A stretch of 64,000 nt of DNA from Gordonia rubripertincta (lineage in GTDB: Bacteria > Actinomycetota > Actinomycetes > Mycobacteriales > Mycobacteriaceae). The notes under the pieces were generated by a model that saw only the letters and a list, made by a program, of their open reading frames with translations, was not told the DNA's origin and did no database searches. This document shows positions 41,877 to 50,702 of this stretch, one piece after another. Made by a program: the position numbers and the translations under genes. Each line of letters starts with the position of its first letter. The stretch's first letter is position 1. The stretch lies in NCBI RefSeq assembly GCF_038024875.1, contig NZ_CP136136.1:5110651-5174650 (forward strand), read 5' to 3'.

Positions 41877-42335
41877 TCACACCACGATCGGGAAGATCCC
41901 CCAACCCGCCGCGGCGTCGACGATGCGCGCCAGTCCGTAGATCAGCCACGCCCCCAGAAGGACGGCGCCGGCACGACCCAGCACCACGTCGCGCCAACCC
42001 TCGAGCGGGAACCGCCTCCGCCGCACCAGGGTGACGACCGCGAGAACGACGGTGACGATTGTCAGGACGAGCAGGATCGGGCCGAAGACATTGAAGCGGA
42101 ACGACGTCCCGACGTCGCCGTGCATGAACGCCACCCAGCTGCGGGTGAGTCCACAGCCCGGGCACGGGAGGCCAGTCATCATCGCGAACGGGCAGATCCC
42201 CGGACCGTCGGCGATCCCGGCGGGCGTGAACGCGCAGGCGGCTCCGACAGCCGCCGCCCCTGCCAGTCCGACGACCGCCGCACCCAGTGCGCCGGTCGAC
42301 GATAAGCGCAGGTCGGAGCGGTCTTCCACGGTCAC
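41877..42335 (-). CDS. DUF2752 family membrane protein
   Basis: The 152-residue protein has four helices and the family signature CPFAMMTGLPCPGCGLTRSW, whose Cys residues could bind a metal. The start is a GTG. Function is unknown in the family. It precedes the MBL gene by 18 bases on the same strand and may share its transcript. Confidence 0.85.
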   Translation of the reverse strand: MTVEDRSDLRLSSTGALGAAVVGLAGAAAVGAACAFTPAGIADGPGICPFAMMTGLPCPGCGLTRSWVAFMHGDVGTSFRFNVFGPILLVLTIVTVVLAVVTLVRRRRFPLEGWRDVVLGRAGAVLLGAWLIYGLARIVDAAAGWGIFPIVV

Positions 42336-42392
42336 CCGGCCAGCCTAGCGCGCAGGCCCCAGGACGGCGTCGGACAAGTAGGTGACAAACTT

Positions 42393-42431
42393 CTTACTAC
42401 GGAGTAAGGTCTGGACTTACTACCGAGTAAG
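42393..42431. promoter_or_regulatory. Two tandem palindromic operators before fadE24
   Basis: Site 1 is CTTACT-ACGG-AGTAAG (42393-42408) and site 2 is CTTACT-ACCG-AGTAAG (42416-42431). Their centres are 23 bases apart, two turns of the helix, so two dimers could bind on the same face. They are 65 bases or more upstream of the ATG. TTACT-N4-AGTAA is a TetR-like arrangement. Confidence 0.8.
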
Positions 42432-42496
42432 ATCTGTCCGCAAAAACTCGTGCAGAGGCCCCTGATCGGGGCTACTTGAAGAAACGGCTGGTGATC

Positions 42497-43864
42497 ATGA
42501 CAACTCACACCGAACCGCGCGACACCTCCGCAGTCGGCCGAAACCCGCATCCCCGCAACTTCATCGGCACCGCGATGCGTGTGCTGTCGACGGTGACGGG
42601 ATCGGAGTTCGCCGACAAGTACAAGATCCGCGAGCCGATCAACCGGGTCGCCTACCAGGCCACCAAGACCGGGTTCCAGACCCTCGGTGCGGCGAACCGC
42701 GCGTTCAAGGCTGTCCAGGGCGGTTCGGACGACGCCAAGCGCCTGACCACCGCACCCAAGGACTACTTCAACCTCACGCCCGACGACGAGCAGCAGATGA
42801 TCGCGGAGACGGTGAAGGACTTCGCCACCGAGATCCTGCGCCCCGCCGCGTACGACGCCGACGCCGCGGCCACCGCGCCCGAGGACATCGTCAAGCGCTC
42901 GGCCGAGCTGGGCATCACGATGATCAACGTGCCCGAGGACTTCGACGGCGCGGCCACCGAGCGTGGCGTGGTCACCAACGCACTGGTCGCGGAGGCGATG
43001 GCCTACGGCGACATGGGTCTGGCCCTCCCGCTGCTCGCACCGAGCGGCGTGGCCACCACCCTCACCAACTTCGGCACCGATGAGCAACAGCGCACCTACC
43101 TGCCCGACTTCGCCGGCGAGAACGTGCCGCAGTCGGCCGTCGTGATCGCCGAGCCGAGGCCACTGTTCGACGCATTCTCGTTGAGCACCAAGGCAACCCG
43201 CGTACCCAGCGGCTACCGCCTCAACGGCGTGAAGTCGTTCGTCCCGGCCGCCGGATCGTCGGAACTGTTCATCGTCGGCGCGCAGCTCGACGGCAAGCCC
43301 GCCCTGTTCCTCGTCGAGTCGGACTCGAAGGGCCTCATCGTCGAAGCCGATCCCGGCATGGGCGTCCGCGCAGCCGGCATGGGTCGCCTGCTCCTGCAGG
43401 ATGTCGCCGTTCCGGAATCGGCGCTGATCGCCGGCGAGGGCGATGCCGCCAACACCGCGTACCGCGACGTCGTGCGCCTCTCGCGTCTGGGTTGGTCGGC
43501 CCTGGCCGCCGGTACCGCGCGCGCTGTTCTCGACTACGTCATCCCCTACGTCAACGAGCGCGAGGCCTTCGGCGAGCCGATCTCCAACCGCCAGGCAGTC
43601 GCGTTCATGGTCGCGAACATGGCCACCGAGGTCGACTCGATCCGGCTGGTCACGCTGCGCGGCGCCGCCCGCGCCGAGCAGGGCCTGAGCTTCGCCCGCG
43701 AAGCCGCCCTCGCCCGCAAGCTCACCATCGACAAGGGGCTGCAGATCGGCCTCGACGGCGTCCAGCTCCTCGGCGGTCACGGCTTCACCAAGGAGCACCC
43801 GGTCGAGCGCTGGTACCGCGACCTGCGTGGCGCAGGTATCGGCGAAGGCATCGTCGTCCTCTAG
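42497..43864 (+). CDS. fadE24: Acyl-CoA dehydrogenase, FadE24-like
   Basis: The 455-residue flavoprotein has an N-terminal extension of about 90 residues, then the dehydrogenase fold: DYFNLTPDDEQQMIAETVKDFATEILRP, LGITMINVPEDFDGAATERG, YGDMGLALPLLAPSGVATTL and the C-terminal REAFGEPISNRQAVAFMVANMATEVDSIRLV, GVQLLGGHGFTKEHPVERWYRDLRG. Length and layout match mycobacterial FadE24, which pairs with FadE23. It oxidises an acyl-CoA between C2 and C3. The ATG at 42497 is preferred to a longer TTG reading. First of two genes, with the next 26 bases downstream. Confidence 0.88.
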   Translation: MTTHTEPRDTSAVGRNPHPRNFIGTAMRVLSTVTGSEFADKYKIREPINRVAYQATKTGFQTLGAANRAFKAVQGGSDDAKRLTTAPKDYFNLTPDDEQQMIAETVKDFATEILRPAAYDADAAATAPEDIVKRSAELGITMINVPEDFDGAATERGVVTNALVAEAMAYGDMGLALPLLAPSGVATTLTNFGTDEQQRTYLPDFAGENVPQSAVVIAEPRPLFDAFSLSTKATRVPSGYRLNGVKSFVPAAGSSELFIVGAQLDGKPALFLVESDSKGLIVEADPGMGVRAAGMGRLLLQDVAVPESALIAGEGDAANTAYRDVVRLSRLGWSALAAGTARAVLDYVIPYVNEREAFGEPISNRQAVAFMVANMATEVDSIRLVTLRGAARAEQGLSFAREAALARKLTIDKGLQIGLDGVQLLGGHGFTKEHPVERWYRDLRGAGIGEGIVVL

Positions 43865-43890
43865 ACCGTCTGTGACCCAAGGAAACTGAC

Positions 43891-45129
43891 ATGAGCATCA
43901 ATCTCGAACTCCCGAAGAAGCTGCACGTCGCCATCGATCAGGCGCATCAGGCGGCGGCGGAGATCTTCCGGCCGATCTCGCGCAAGTACGATCTGCGCGA
44001 ACACGATTACCCGGTCGAGCTCGACACCCTGGCGAGCCTCTACGACGGTCTCTCGGAGACCGGTCAGGCCGGCGCGGGCGCCGACGGTGGTCGCAGCCAG
44101 CAGAAGAAGACCCCTCAGAAGAAGACGGGGCCCAAGACCGAGGACCAGGTCGTCAACGGCGGCAACATGCAGTCCGTCGTGAACGTCATGGAGACCTCGT
44201 GGGGCGACGTGGGCCTCATGCTGTCCATTCCCTATCAGGGCCTGGGCAACTCGGCGATCGCCGCGGTCGCCACCGACGAGCAGCTCGAGCAGTTCGGCAA
44301 GGTGTGGGCCGCGATGGCCATCACCGAACCCAGCTTCGGCTCCGACTCGGCCGCGGTGAGCACCACCGCGACGCTCGACGGGGACGAGTACGTGATCAAC
44401 GGCGAGAAGATCTTCGTGACCGCCGGCTCGCGCGCCACCCACATCGTCGTGTGGGCGACCGTCGACAAAAGTCTCGGCCGTGCGGCCATCAAGAGCTTCG
44501 TGGTCCCGCGTGAGCATCCCGGTGTGGAAGTCGTTCGCCTGGAACACAAGCTGGGCATCCGCGTCTCCGACACCGCGGTCATCCGCTTCGAGAACTGCCG
44601 CATCCCCAAGGAGAACCTGCTCGGCTCCCCCGAGGTCGACACCAAGAAGGGGTTCGGCGGGGTCATGCAGACCTTCGACAACACGCGCCCCCTCGTCGCG
44701 GGTATGGCCGTGGGTGTCGCACGTGCAGCCCTCGAGGAGCTGCGTCGCATCCTCGACGAGGCCGGCATCGAGGTCGACTACGACCGTCCGGCCGCCGACC
44801 AGCACGCCGCGGCCGCCGAGTTCCTGCGTATGGAGGCCGATTTCGAGGCCGCCTACCTGCACACCATGCGTGCTGCGTGGATGGCTGACAACAAGCAGCC
44901 CAATTCGACCGAGGCGTCGATGTCGAAGGCCAAGGCAGGACGCACTGTCACCGACATCACCAACAAGGTGGTCGAGCTGACCGGCACGCTGGGCTACTCC
45001 GAACGCCTGCTGGTAGAGAAGTGGGCGCGCGACTCGAAGATCCTGGACATCTTCGAGGGCACCCAGCAGATCCAGAACCTCATCATCGCCCGCCGCGTGC
45101 TCAACAAGAGCAGCGCCGAGCTCAAGTGA
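43891..45129 (+). CDS. fadE23: Acyl-CoA dehydrogenase, FadE23-like
   Basis: The 412-residue protein continues the pair: MSVVNVMETSWGDVGLMLSIPYQGLG-type start of the catalytic domain, AMAITEPSFGSDSAAVSTTATLDGDEYVINGEKIFVTAG, and the C-terminal LVEKWARDSKILDIFEGTQQIQNLIIARRVLNK. A Gln/Lys-rich loop (QQKKTPQKKTGPK) sits near residue 70. The substrate is unknown; as one of a FadE pair it probably forms a heteromeric enzyme with FadE24, as several mycobacterial FadE pairs do. Confidence 0.88.
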   Translation: MSINLELPKKLHVAIDQAHQAAAEIFRPISRKYDLREHDYPVELDTLASLYDGLSETGQAGAGADGGRSQQKKTPQKKTGPKTEDQVVNGGNMQSVVNVMETSWGDVGLMLSIPYQGLGNSAIAAVATDEQLEQFGKVWAAMAITEPSFGSDSAAVSTTATLDGDEYVINGEKIFVTAGSRATHIVVWATVDKSLGRAAIKSFVVPREHPGVEVVRLEHKLGIRVSDTAVIRFENCRIPKENLLGSPEVDTKKGFGGVMQTFDNTRPLVAGMAVGVARAALEELRRILDEAGIEVDYDRPAADQHAAAAEFLRMEADFEAAYLHTMRAAWMADNKQPNSTEASMSKAKAGRTVTDITNKVVELTGTLGYSERLLVEKWARDSKILDIFEGTQQIQNLIIARRVLNKSSAELK

Positions 45130-45149
45130 GCGCCTGACGCAACAGCATT

Positions 45150-45181
45150 CGGCCCCGCGACCTCATCGAGGTGCGGGGCCG
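45150..45181. terminator. Hairpin terminator between fadE23 and crcB
   Basis: Arms CGGCCCCGC-GACCTC and GAGGT-GCGGGGCCG pair (14 pairs with one bulge) around ATC. It lies between convergent genes and can end either. Confidence 0.7.
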
Positions 45182-45205
45182 GATTGCTGTCGCGACGCGT
45201 CTGAC

Positions 45206-45586
45206 TCAGACCGCCCAGACCAGCGCCGATCCCGCTGCGCATGCCGCCACCGAGGCGAGCAGCGTTATGGCGGCGTACCCGCCGGCGACCAGCCGCCGCT
45301 TGTTCTCCGCCAGCCGGACGACCTCGAAGCTCGCAGTGCTGAAAGTGGTGTAGCCGCCGCAGAATCCGGTCCCGATGATTGCCTGCATTTCGTGCGGCGC
45401 ACCATGGAAGAGCACGAGACCGGCGAGTACGCCGAGCAGTGCCGAACCGCTGACGTTGATGACGAAGGTGCCCCACGGCGTGATGGTCGGCCACTTCCAC
45501 TTGACCGCGCCGTCGACGACGAAGCGCGTCACCGCACCCAGTGCTCCGGCCACCATCACGGCCAGCGCGATCAACGTCGTGCCCAT
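45206..45586 (-). CDS. crcB: Fluoride channel subunit CrcB/Fluc (second copy)
   Basis: The 126-residue protein has four helices and the Fluc pattern GTFVINVSGSALLGVLAGLVL and GTGFCGGYTTFSTASFE, where the Asn and the Thr/Ser run line the pore. It overlaps the preceding crcB by 16 bases. ATG at 45586 is used; the longer frame is in a different reading direction of the neighbouring gene. Fluc channels export F-; paired genes usually form a heterodimer. Confidence 0.93.
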   Translation of the reverse strand: MGTTLIALAVMVAGALGAVTRFVVDGAVKWKWPTITPWGTFVINVSGSALLGVLAGLVLFHGAPHEMQAIIGTGFCGGYTTFSTASFEVVRLAENKRRLVAGGYAAITLLASVAACAAGSALVWAV

Positions 45587-46035
45587 CGGGTCGCGAACCT
45601 CGAGGCGAGCGCGATGCCACCGGCCGCCGCCAGCAGACCGAGGAGGACGCTCACCGCCGCATACGCGAGCGCGGTCGCGACCGCCGAGGCTCGTGTCAGC
45701 TCCGATATCTCCAGTGCGAAGGTGCTGTAGGTCGTGAGCGCCCCGCAGATGCCGGTGCCGCCGAACAGCCTCACCCGCTGTCGCCATCCCTCGTCATGCC
45801 CGAGCCGGGCAAGCAGTTCGAGCAGCGCACCGAGGATGAACGCACCGATGATGTTGACCGCGAAGGTCGCCCACGGCCAGTGCCCCTCAGCGGAGGGAAA
45901 CGTCTTCTCCGCCCAGTACCGCACACCGGTACCGATCAGTCCTCCCGCGAACACCCACGCCAGGGCGTGCACGCGAAGGTGCAGCGGACGTTCGTCGGGG
46001 TCGACGGGGAGTTCGTCGTGCTCGTCCACCTGCAC
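45571..46035 (-). CDS. crcB: Fluoride channel subunit CrcB/Fluc (first copy)
   Basis: The 154-residue protein has four helices with ATFAVNIIGAFILGALLELLARLG and GTGICGALTTYSTFALE, the Fluc signature. An N-terminal stretch of about 24 residues is acidic, unlike the second copy. It is co-transcribed with and overlaps the downstream copy. Together the pair should make one fluoride exporter of opposed subunits. Confidence 0.92.
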   Translation of the reverse strand: MQVDEHDELPVDPDERPLHLRVHALAWVFAGGLIGTGVRYWAEKTFPSAEGHWPWATFAVNIIGAFILGALLELLARLGHDEGWRQRVRLFGGTGICGALTTYSTFALEISELTRASAVATALAYAAVSVLLGLLAAAGGIALASRFATRWARR

Positions 46036-46050
46036 GCGACCCAGTCTGCG

Positions 46051-46533
46051 CTAGGTGACGACCGTGTACAACACGATCAGGTAGACCGGCACGAGGACGT
46101 CGAAGAAGAAGATCGGTCCGGCGTTGCCCGGCTTGAAGTTCCGCCTGGTCACCATCTCTCGGACGTGCCCGACCGCGGCGCCCAGGTAGAACACGGAGAA
46201 CGCGATGATCGTGGCCAGAGTGAACTCGTCGTCGAACCCCGACGCGATGACACCCAGGACTCCGGTGGCGAGGCTGGCGAGCCCGACCTCCCACTGCCAC
46301 GGCGTCTTCGACGGCCAGCCGATCGAGTCCGCGATCGGCTCGCCGAAGAACATGTGCCCGCAGCCGGTCATCCAACCCTGCACGCCGATCATCCACAGCA
46401 CCGAGTTCTCGAGCAGATCCCGGCCGAGGTCGCCTCCCGGTGACAGCGCATCGATCACGGTCATGACGATCGTGCCGACGAGTCCGACGAACGGGACGAC
46501 GGCTATCGCGGTACGGAGGACGCGGTCGGGCAC
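46051..46533 (-). CDS. Multi-spanning membrane protein of unknown function
   Basis: The 160-residue protein has four or five helices: LRTAIAVVPFVGLVGTIVMTVID, SVLWMIGVQGWMTGCGHMFFGE, WEVGLASLATGVLGVIASGF, LATIIAFSVFYLGAAVGH, and IFFFDVLVPVYLIVLYTVV. I recall a similar DUF6790-type family but cannot confirm it. The start is a GTG at 46533. It lies 15 bases before the crcB pair on the same strand. Confidence 0.75.
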   Translation of the reverse strand: MPDRVLRTAIAVVPFVGLVGTIVMTVIDALSPGGDLGRDLLENSVLWMIGVQGWMTGCGHMFFGEPIADSIGWPSKTPWQWEVGLASLATGVLGVIASGFDDEFTLATIIAFSVFYLGAAVGHVREMVTRRNFKPGNAGPIFFFDVLVPVYLIVLYTVVT

Positions 46534-46547
46534 GGCGCCGGGCCTTC

Positions 46548-48428
46548 TCACCCCTTCAACTGTTCGGCCAGCGCGGTCAACACGTCCGGGTCCTCGATGG
46601 TCGACGGCACCGTGTACTCCTCGTGATCGGCGATCTGGCGCATCGTCTTGCGCAGGATCTTGCCCGACCGCGTCTTCGGCAGAGCCGGGACCACCGTGAC
46701 ATCGCGGAAGGTGGCAACCGCGCCGATCTCGTTGCGTACCTTGGCCACCAGCTCGCTGCGCAGCGTGTCGGCCTCGATGTCGACGCCGGACTTGAGCACC
46801 ACGTAACCGCTGGGACGCTGCCCCTTGAGGTCGTCGTGGATGCCGATGACCGCGCATTCGGCGACGGCCGGGTGCGAGGCAACGACAGCTTCGATGCTTC
46901 CGGTCGAAAGTCGGTGCCCGGCAACGTTGATCACGTCGTCAGATCGGCCGAGGACGAACACGTAACCGTCTTCGTCGACGTAACCGGAGTCGCCGGTCAG
47001 GTAGTAGCCGTCGAAGGCGGCCAGATAGGACTTGCGGTAGCGATCCTCGTCGCGCCACAGGCCCGCGAGTGTGCCCGGCGGGAGCGGCAGCTTGATGACG
47101 ATGCTGCCCTCTTCGCCTGCGGACACCGGCTTGCCCTCCGCGTCGACGACGCTCACGGCATAACCCGGCACCGGCACGGTGGGCGAACCGGCCTTGATCG
47201 GCATCGGTTCCAGGCCACGGAGATTCGCCGCGATCGCCCATCCGGTTTCGGTCTGCCACCAGTGGTCGACGACCGGGACGCCGAGGGTGCTCGACGCCCA
47301 GGTGAAGGTGTCGGGGTCGAGCCGCTCTCCTGCCGCGAACAGCGTCTGCAGGGTCGACACGTCGTACTTCCCCAGTTCAGCGGCGTTCGGGTCGGCCTTG
47401 CGGACGGCGCGGATCGCGGTCGGCGCGGTGAAGAGCGCCTTGACGCCGTGGTCGGCGATGACCCGCCAGAAGGCGCCGGCGTCCGGGGTACCGACCGGCT
47501 TGCCCTCGTACATCACGGTCGTCGCACCGACGAGCAGCGGCGCGTAGACGATGTAGGAGTGGCCGACGACCCAGCCGACGTCGGAGGCCGTCCACCACAC
47601 GTCGCCCGCGGAGATGTCGTAGATGTTCTTCATCGACCAGGTCAGCGCGACGGCATGGCCGCCGTTGTCGCGGACCACGCCCTTGGGCTTTCCGGTGGTG
47701 CCGGACGTGTAGAGGATGTAGAGCGGATCCGTCGCGGCAACCGGCACCGGATCGGCGGCCTGCGCGTCGGCCATCGCCGTGTCCCAGTCCAGCCAGCCGT
47801 CGTGATCGGCGGCGGAGCCGGCAATCTCGGGACGGTCCTTGACGATGACGGTCCGCGGCGCGTCGGCCGACAGGTCGATCGCCTTGGCGACCATCGGCAG
47901 GTACTCGACCGCACGGCCCGGCTCGAGACCGCCGGAGGCGGTGACGATCGCGACCGGTTCGGCGTCGTCGATGCGGGTGGCGAGCTCAGGTGCGGCGAAG
48001 CCACCGAAGACCACCGAGTGCACGGCACCGATCCGCGCGCAGGCCAGCATCGCGATGGCGGCCTCCGGAATCATCGGCATGTAGATGACGACGCGATCGC
48101 CGGCGGCGATGCCGCGGGCGGCGAGGACGCCCGCGAACCTGGACACCTCGTCCAGTAGTTCGGCGTAGGTGTAGCGGCGGACCTCGCCGACCATCGCCGA
48201 GTCCCAGATGAGAGCGGTGCGGTCGCCCTGTCCGGCCGCGACGTGACGGTCGAGGGCGTTGTACGAGGTGTTCAGCTCGCCGCCGGGGAACCAGCGGTAG
48301 AACGGGGCGGCCGAGTCGTCGAGGGCGCGGCTGGGCTCGGTGGTCCAGTCGACGGCCTTGGCGGCCTCGAGCCAGAAGCCTTCACGATCGTCGACCGCCT
48401 GGGTGAATGCTTCGCTGTACTGGCCCAT
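46548..48428 (-). CDS. prpE: Propionyl-CoA / acetyl-CoA synthetase (PrpE/ACSS3-like)
   Basis: The 626-residue enzyme makes acyl-CoA from a short carboxylate, ATP and CoA. Motifs: PLYILYTSGTTGKPKGVVRDNGG, DHWWQTETGWAI, YLTGDSGYVDEDGYVFVLGRSDDVINVAGHRLSTGSIE, and the C-terminal LPKTRSGKILRKTMR whose Lys is acetylated in relatives. The overall pattern is closer to PrpE than to Acs. ATG at 48428 has AAAGGA six bases upstream. Its neighbours give no pathway context. Confidence 0.88.
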   Translation of the reverse strand: MGQYSEAFTQAVDDREGFWLEAAKAVDWTTEPSRALDDSAAPFYRWFPGGELNTSYNALDRHVAAGQGDRTALIWDSAMVGEVRRYTYAELLDEVSRFAGVLAARGIAAGDRVVIYMPMIPEAAIAMLACARIGAVHSVVFGGFAAPELATRIDDAEPVAIVTASGGLEPGRAVEYLPMVAKAIDLSADAPRTVIVKDRPEIAGSAADHDGWLDWDTAMADAQAADPVPVAATDPLYILYTSGTTGKPKGVVRDNGGHAVALTWSMKNIYDISAGDVWWTASDVGWVVGHSYIVYAPLLVGATTVMYEGKPVGTPDAGAFWRVIADHGVKALFTAPTAIRAVRKADPNAAELGKYDVSTLQTLFAAGERLDPDTFTWASSTLGVPVVDHWWQTETGWAIAANLRGLEPMPIKAGSPTVPVPGYAVSVVDAEGKPVSAGEEGSIVIKLPLPPGTLAGLWRDEDRYRKSYLAAFDGYYLTGDSGYVDEDGYVFVLGRSDDVINVAGHRLSTGSIEAVVASHPAVAECAVIGIHDDLKGQRPSGYVVLKSGVDIEADTLRSELVAKVRNEIGAVATFRDVTVVPALPKTRSGKILRKTMRQIADHEEYTVPSTIEDPDVLTALAEQLKG

Positions 48429-48834
48429 GACCATCCTTTCGTCCGCGCACTCAGGGGCGCGACACCCTCACGTGCCGCGCCGCCCCTAGAGCGTATCGGT
48501 GTGACGCCCGACACCAAATCAGATCCGGTGACCTGCGCCGACCGGTCGCCCGCGCGCGACGAACGGTAGCCGATGGGACTCGTCCAGCTCCTGAGCATCG
48601 TCGGTGACATACCTGGACGGCCATTCCCACGGTGCGATGATCGCCCCTGCGTACACAACCGGCGCCCATCGTGGACCAGTACGACGCCTTGCGCTGCCCG
48701 ACCCGACGTCATGTTCGCTCGATGCGTTCGAATCCGGTCGAAACCCGTCCCCCTCAGCACCATTCGAGGGCACACTGCCCTGGGACACCACTCACGGGGA
48801 CGAGAACCCCTGACGTTCGCCGCGGTGGCTCGGA
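48429..48834. other. Intergenic region without a supported gene
   Basis: This is the upstream region of prpE and the downstream side of the PPOX remnant. Frames here are Arg/Pro/Gly-rich on both strands and show no family pattern. No RNA gene or strong repeat is seen. Confidence 0.5.
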
Positions 48835-49275
48835 TCAGTAGAGGATCTTGCGGTAGTTCTTCTCCGAGTACCGTTTCTCCAGCGCGGCCTCGTCGACCTC
48901 GGGCAGCACGAGTTTCGTGATCGCTGCGGTCGACGGCAGCACGTCGGGCGTCCAGGTGTCCGGTTTCCACAGGTCCGATCGCATGAATGCCTTGGCGCAG
49001 TGGAAGAACACCTCCTCGACGTCGATCTCCACCGAGAGGATCGGGCGTTTGCCCTTGACCACCAGGTCGTCGAAGTAGTTCCCGTCGTCGACGATGCGTG
49101 CCGGGCCGTTGATCCGCAGGGTGTCCCCGCGTCCGGGGATCAGGAAGACCGTGCCCGCGTGGGGATTACGGAGGATGTTGAGGTATCCGTCGACCCGATT
49201 GTTACCCGGTAGCTCCGCGTCGGCTGCGTCGTGTGGCGCAGAAGGAATGTCCGCGGCGCCGCTCCAGAGGGTCGA
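48835..49275 (-). pseudogene. PPOX-type flavoprotein (MSMEG_1061-like), 5'-truncated
   Basis: The last 120 or so residues are good: LPGNNRVDGYLNILRNPHAG, FLIPGRGDTLRINGPARIV, PILSVEIDVEEVFFHCAKAF and the final KNYRKILY. This is the C-terminal two-thirds of a pyridoxamine-phosphate-oxidase-like FMN or F420 binding protein. Upstream the frame contains no ATG, GTG or TTG before a TAA at 49278-49276, and the first 80-90 residues of the family are missing. A start at the internal GTG (49062) would give only 75 residues. It is a remnant next to the GAF regulator gene. Confidence 0.75.
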
Positions 49276-49303
49276 TTACAGGGCGTTCTCCGGGGGCGGG
49301 TTC

Positions 49304-50542
49304 TCAGTCGGCCAGACTGACCTCGACGCCGTCGGCGAAGCGGTATGGTCCCGCCATCAGCAGTCCGCCGAAGCGCTTGCGCAGCCTCGACATCTCGGCA
49401 CGGACGGTCACCGTCCGGTCGTCGACACCGAAGAGGTGCGTCGACATCTGCGCGGCGGTGACCCCACTGCGGTGTCGCGCGAGGTAGGTGAGGATGTCGC
49501 CGTGGCGGGGCGAACACCGGTGGGTCCAGCCGCCGCTGGTTCCCTCGACGGAGACCTCGACGGACTCTCCCCCGGCTGCGGTCACGACCGTGCGCATGGA
49601 GACCCGCGTCGTCGACGCATCCGCGGCGTCGGCGACGCGCACGAGCCAGCCGCCCGGTAGCGCTTCGACGTCGCATTCGCCGAGTGCACCGAAGAAGGAT
49701 CGGCCAGGTCCGACACCGCGCGGCAACAGCAGCCGCGATCGCGGGGACACCGCGTCGACGGCCGCCACCCAGCCGTCCACGTCGACGGCCAGCGCCGGCC
49801 CCGGCGAGCGGGCGAGAATCGGTGCGGCGACTGCACGGAGGCAGTCGAGCCGTCGGTGATGCTGTTCCCGAAGCTGCGACTCCGCCAATCGGGCCACGGC
49901 ATGGACGAGCGCCAGCGTGGTCGGGTGGATCGTCGCGGCCGGACCGCTGACGTCGACGACGCCCAGCACGTCCCCGGTCCGTGGGTCCTTGATCGGTGCG
50001 CCGGTGCACGTCCACGAGTGATGGCTCCGCACGAAGTGCTCGGCAGAGAACACCTGGATGGACTTGCCTGACATCAGGGCGGTGCCGATCGCGTTGGTAC
50101 CCACCGATCCCTCGGCCCAGTCGGCGCCCTCGATGAACCCAAGCTGATCAGCACGGTTGAGCACCTTCGACGACCCGCTACGCCACAGCACATGACCTCG
50201 CGCATCGGCGATGACCAGGATGTTGTCTCCGTCGGCGATGAGGGAGTCCAGATTGCGGGCGAGATCGTCGACGACCTCTACCAGTCCCGACTGGCGCCGT
50301 CGCTCTTCGAGCTCCTCGAAGTCCAGGCTCCGATCGACCGCCGTGTCGGCGTCCGGGGAGAGTCCAGCCCGGCGGAGCCGCTGCCAGGAGTCGTCGATGA
50401 CGGCGCGCGGACGTGCCGGCATCCGCCCACCCGACATCGCCGCGTCATGTACTGCACTCAGGACATGAGCGAACTCGCGTGGATCGTCGCCGGCCTGGAC
50501 AGCAGGCTCCAGATCGGACACGTGGTCGGAAGTCGTCATCAC
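49304..50542 (-). CDS. GAF-domain transcriptional regulator (AcoR-like N-terminus, no AAA+ domain)
   Basis: The 412-residue protein starts with SRSSW-type sequence (RAVIDDSWQRLRRAGLSPD), then a GAF domain at about 70-215 (DNILVIADARGHVLWRSGS, WAEGSVGTNAIGTAL, HHSWTCTGAPIKDPRTGDVLGVVDVSGP). In AcoR/AcxR proteins a sigma-54 ATPase follows; here it is absent, replaced by a variable part and a C-terminal winged-helix-like DNA-binding segment (YLARHRSGVTAAQMSTHLFGVDDRTVTVRAEMSRLRKRFGG). This type is common in Gordonia/Rhodococcus relatives. It is divergent from the FMO and probably regulates it. Confidence 0.85.
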   Translation of the reverse strand: MMTTSDHVSDLEPAVQAGDDPREFAHVLSAVHDAAMSGGRMPARPRAVIDDSWQRLRRAGLSPDADTAVDRSLDFEELEERRRQSGLVEVVDDLARNLDSLIADGDNILVIADARGHVLWRSGSSKVLNRADQLGFIEGADWAEGSVGTNAIGTALMSGKSIQVFSAEHFVRSHHSWTCTGAPIKDPRTGDVLGVVDVSGPAATIHPTTLALVHAVARLAESQLREQHHRRLDCLRAVAAPILARSPGPALAVDVDGWVAAVDAVSPRSRLLLPRGVGPGRSFFGALGECDVEALPGGWLVRVADAADASTTRVSMRTVVTAAGGESVEVSVEGTSGGWTHRCSPRHGDILTYLARHRSGVTAAQMSTHLFGVDDRTVTVRAEMSRLRKRFGGLLMAGPYRFADGVEVSLAD

Positions 50543-50572
50543 GATGATTGTGCGTCACGTCACAGACCCGAT

Positions 50573-50605
50573 GCAACGAAGGGTCAGGTCGCAACGGGCT
50601 GCAAC
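50573..50605. promoter_or_regulatory. Three GCAAC boxes upstream of the FMO gene
   Basis: GCAAC occurs at 50573, 50591 and 50601, spaced 18 and 10 bases, in the GAF-FMO divergent promoter. They could be binding sites for the GAF regulator. Three short matches may be chance. Confidence 0.3.
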
Positions 50606-50702
50606 CCTTGCCGCGATGGGTATCAGAGGCGTCTGCTGTCGTCAGCAAGACTGTGGTCCGCGTCACTATCGACGGCCACCCCGAACTGCTTGAGGAGACA
50701 TG

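Noticed and set aside
48272..48970. 232-codon minus frame upstream of prpE
   Set aside because: Composition is Arg/Gly/Ser-rich with no pattern, and it overlaps the prpE start. Not supported as a gene.
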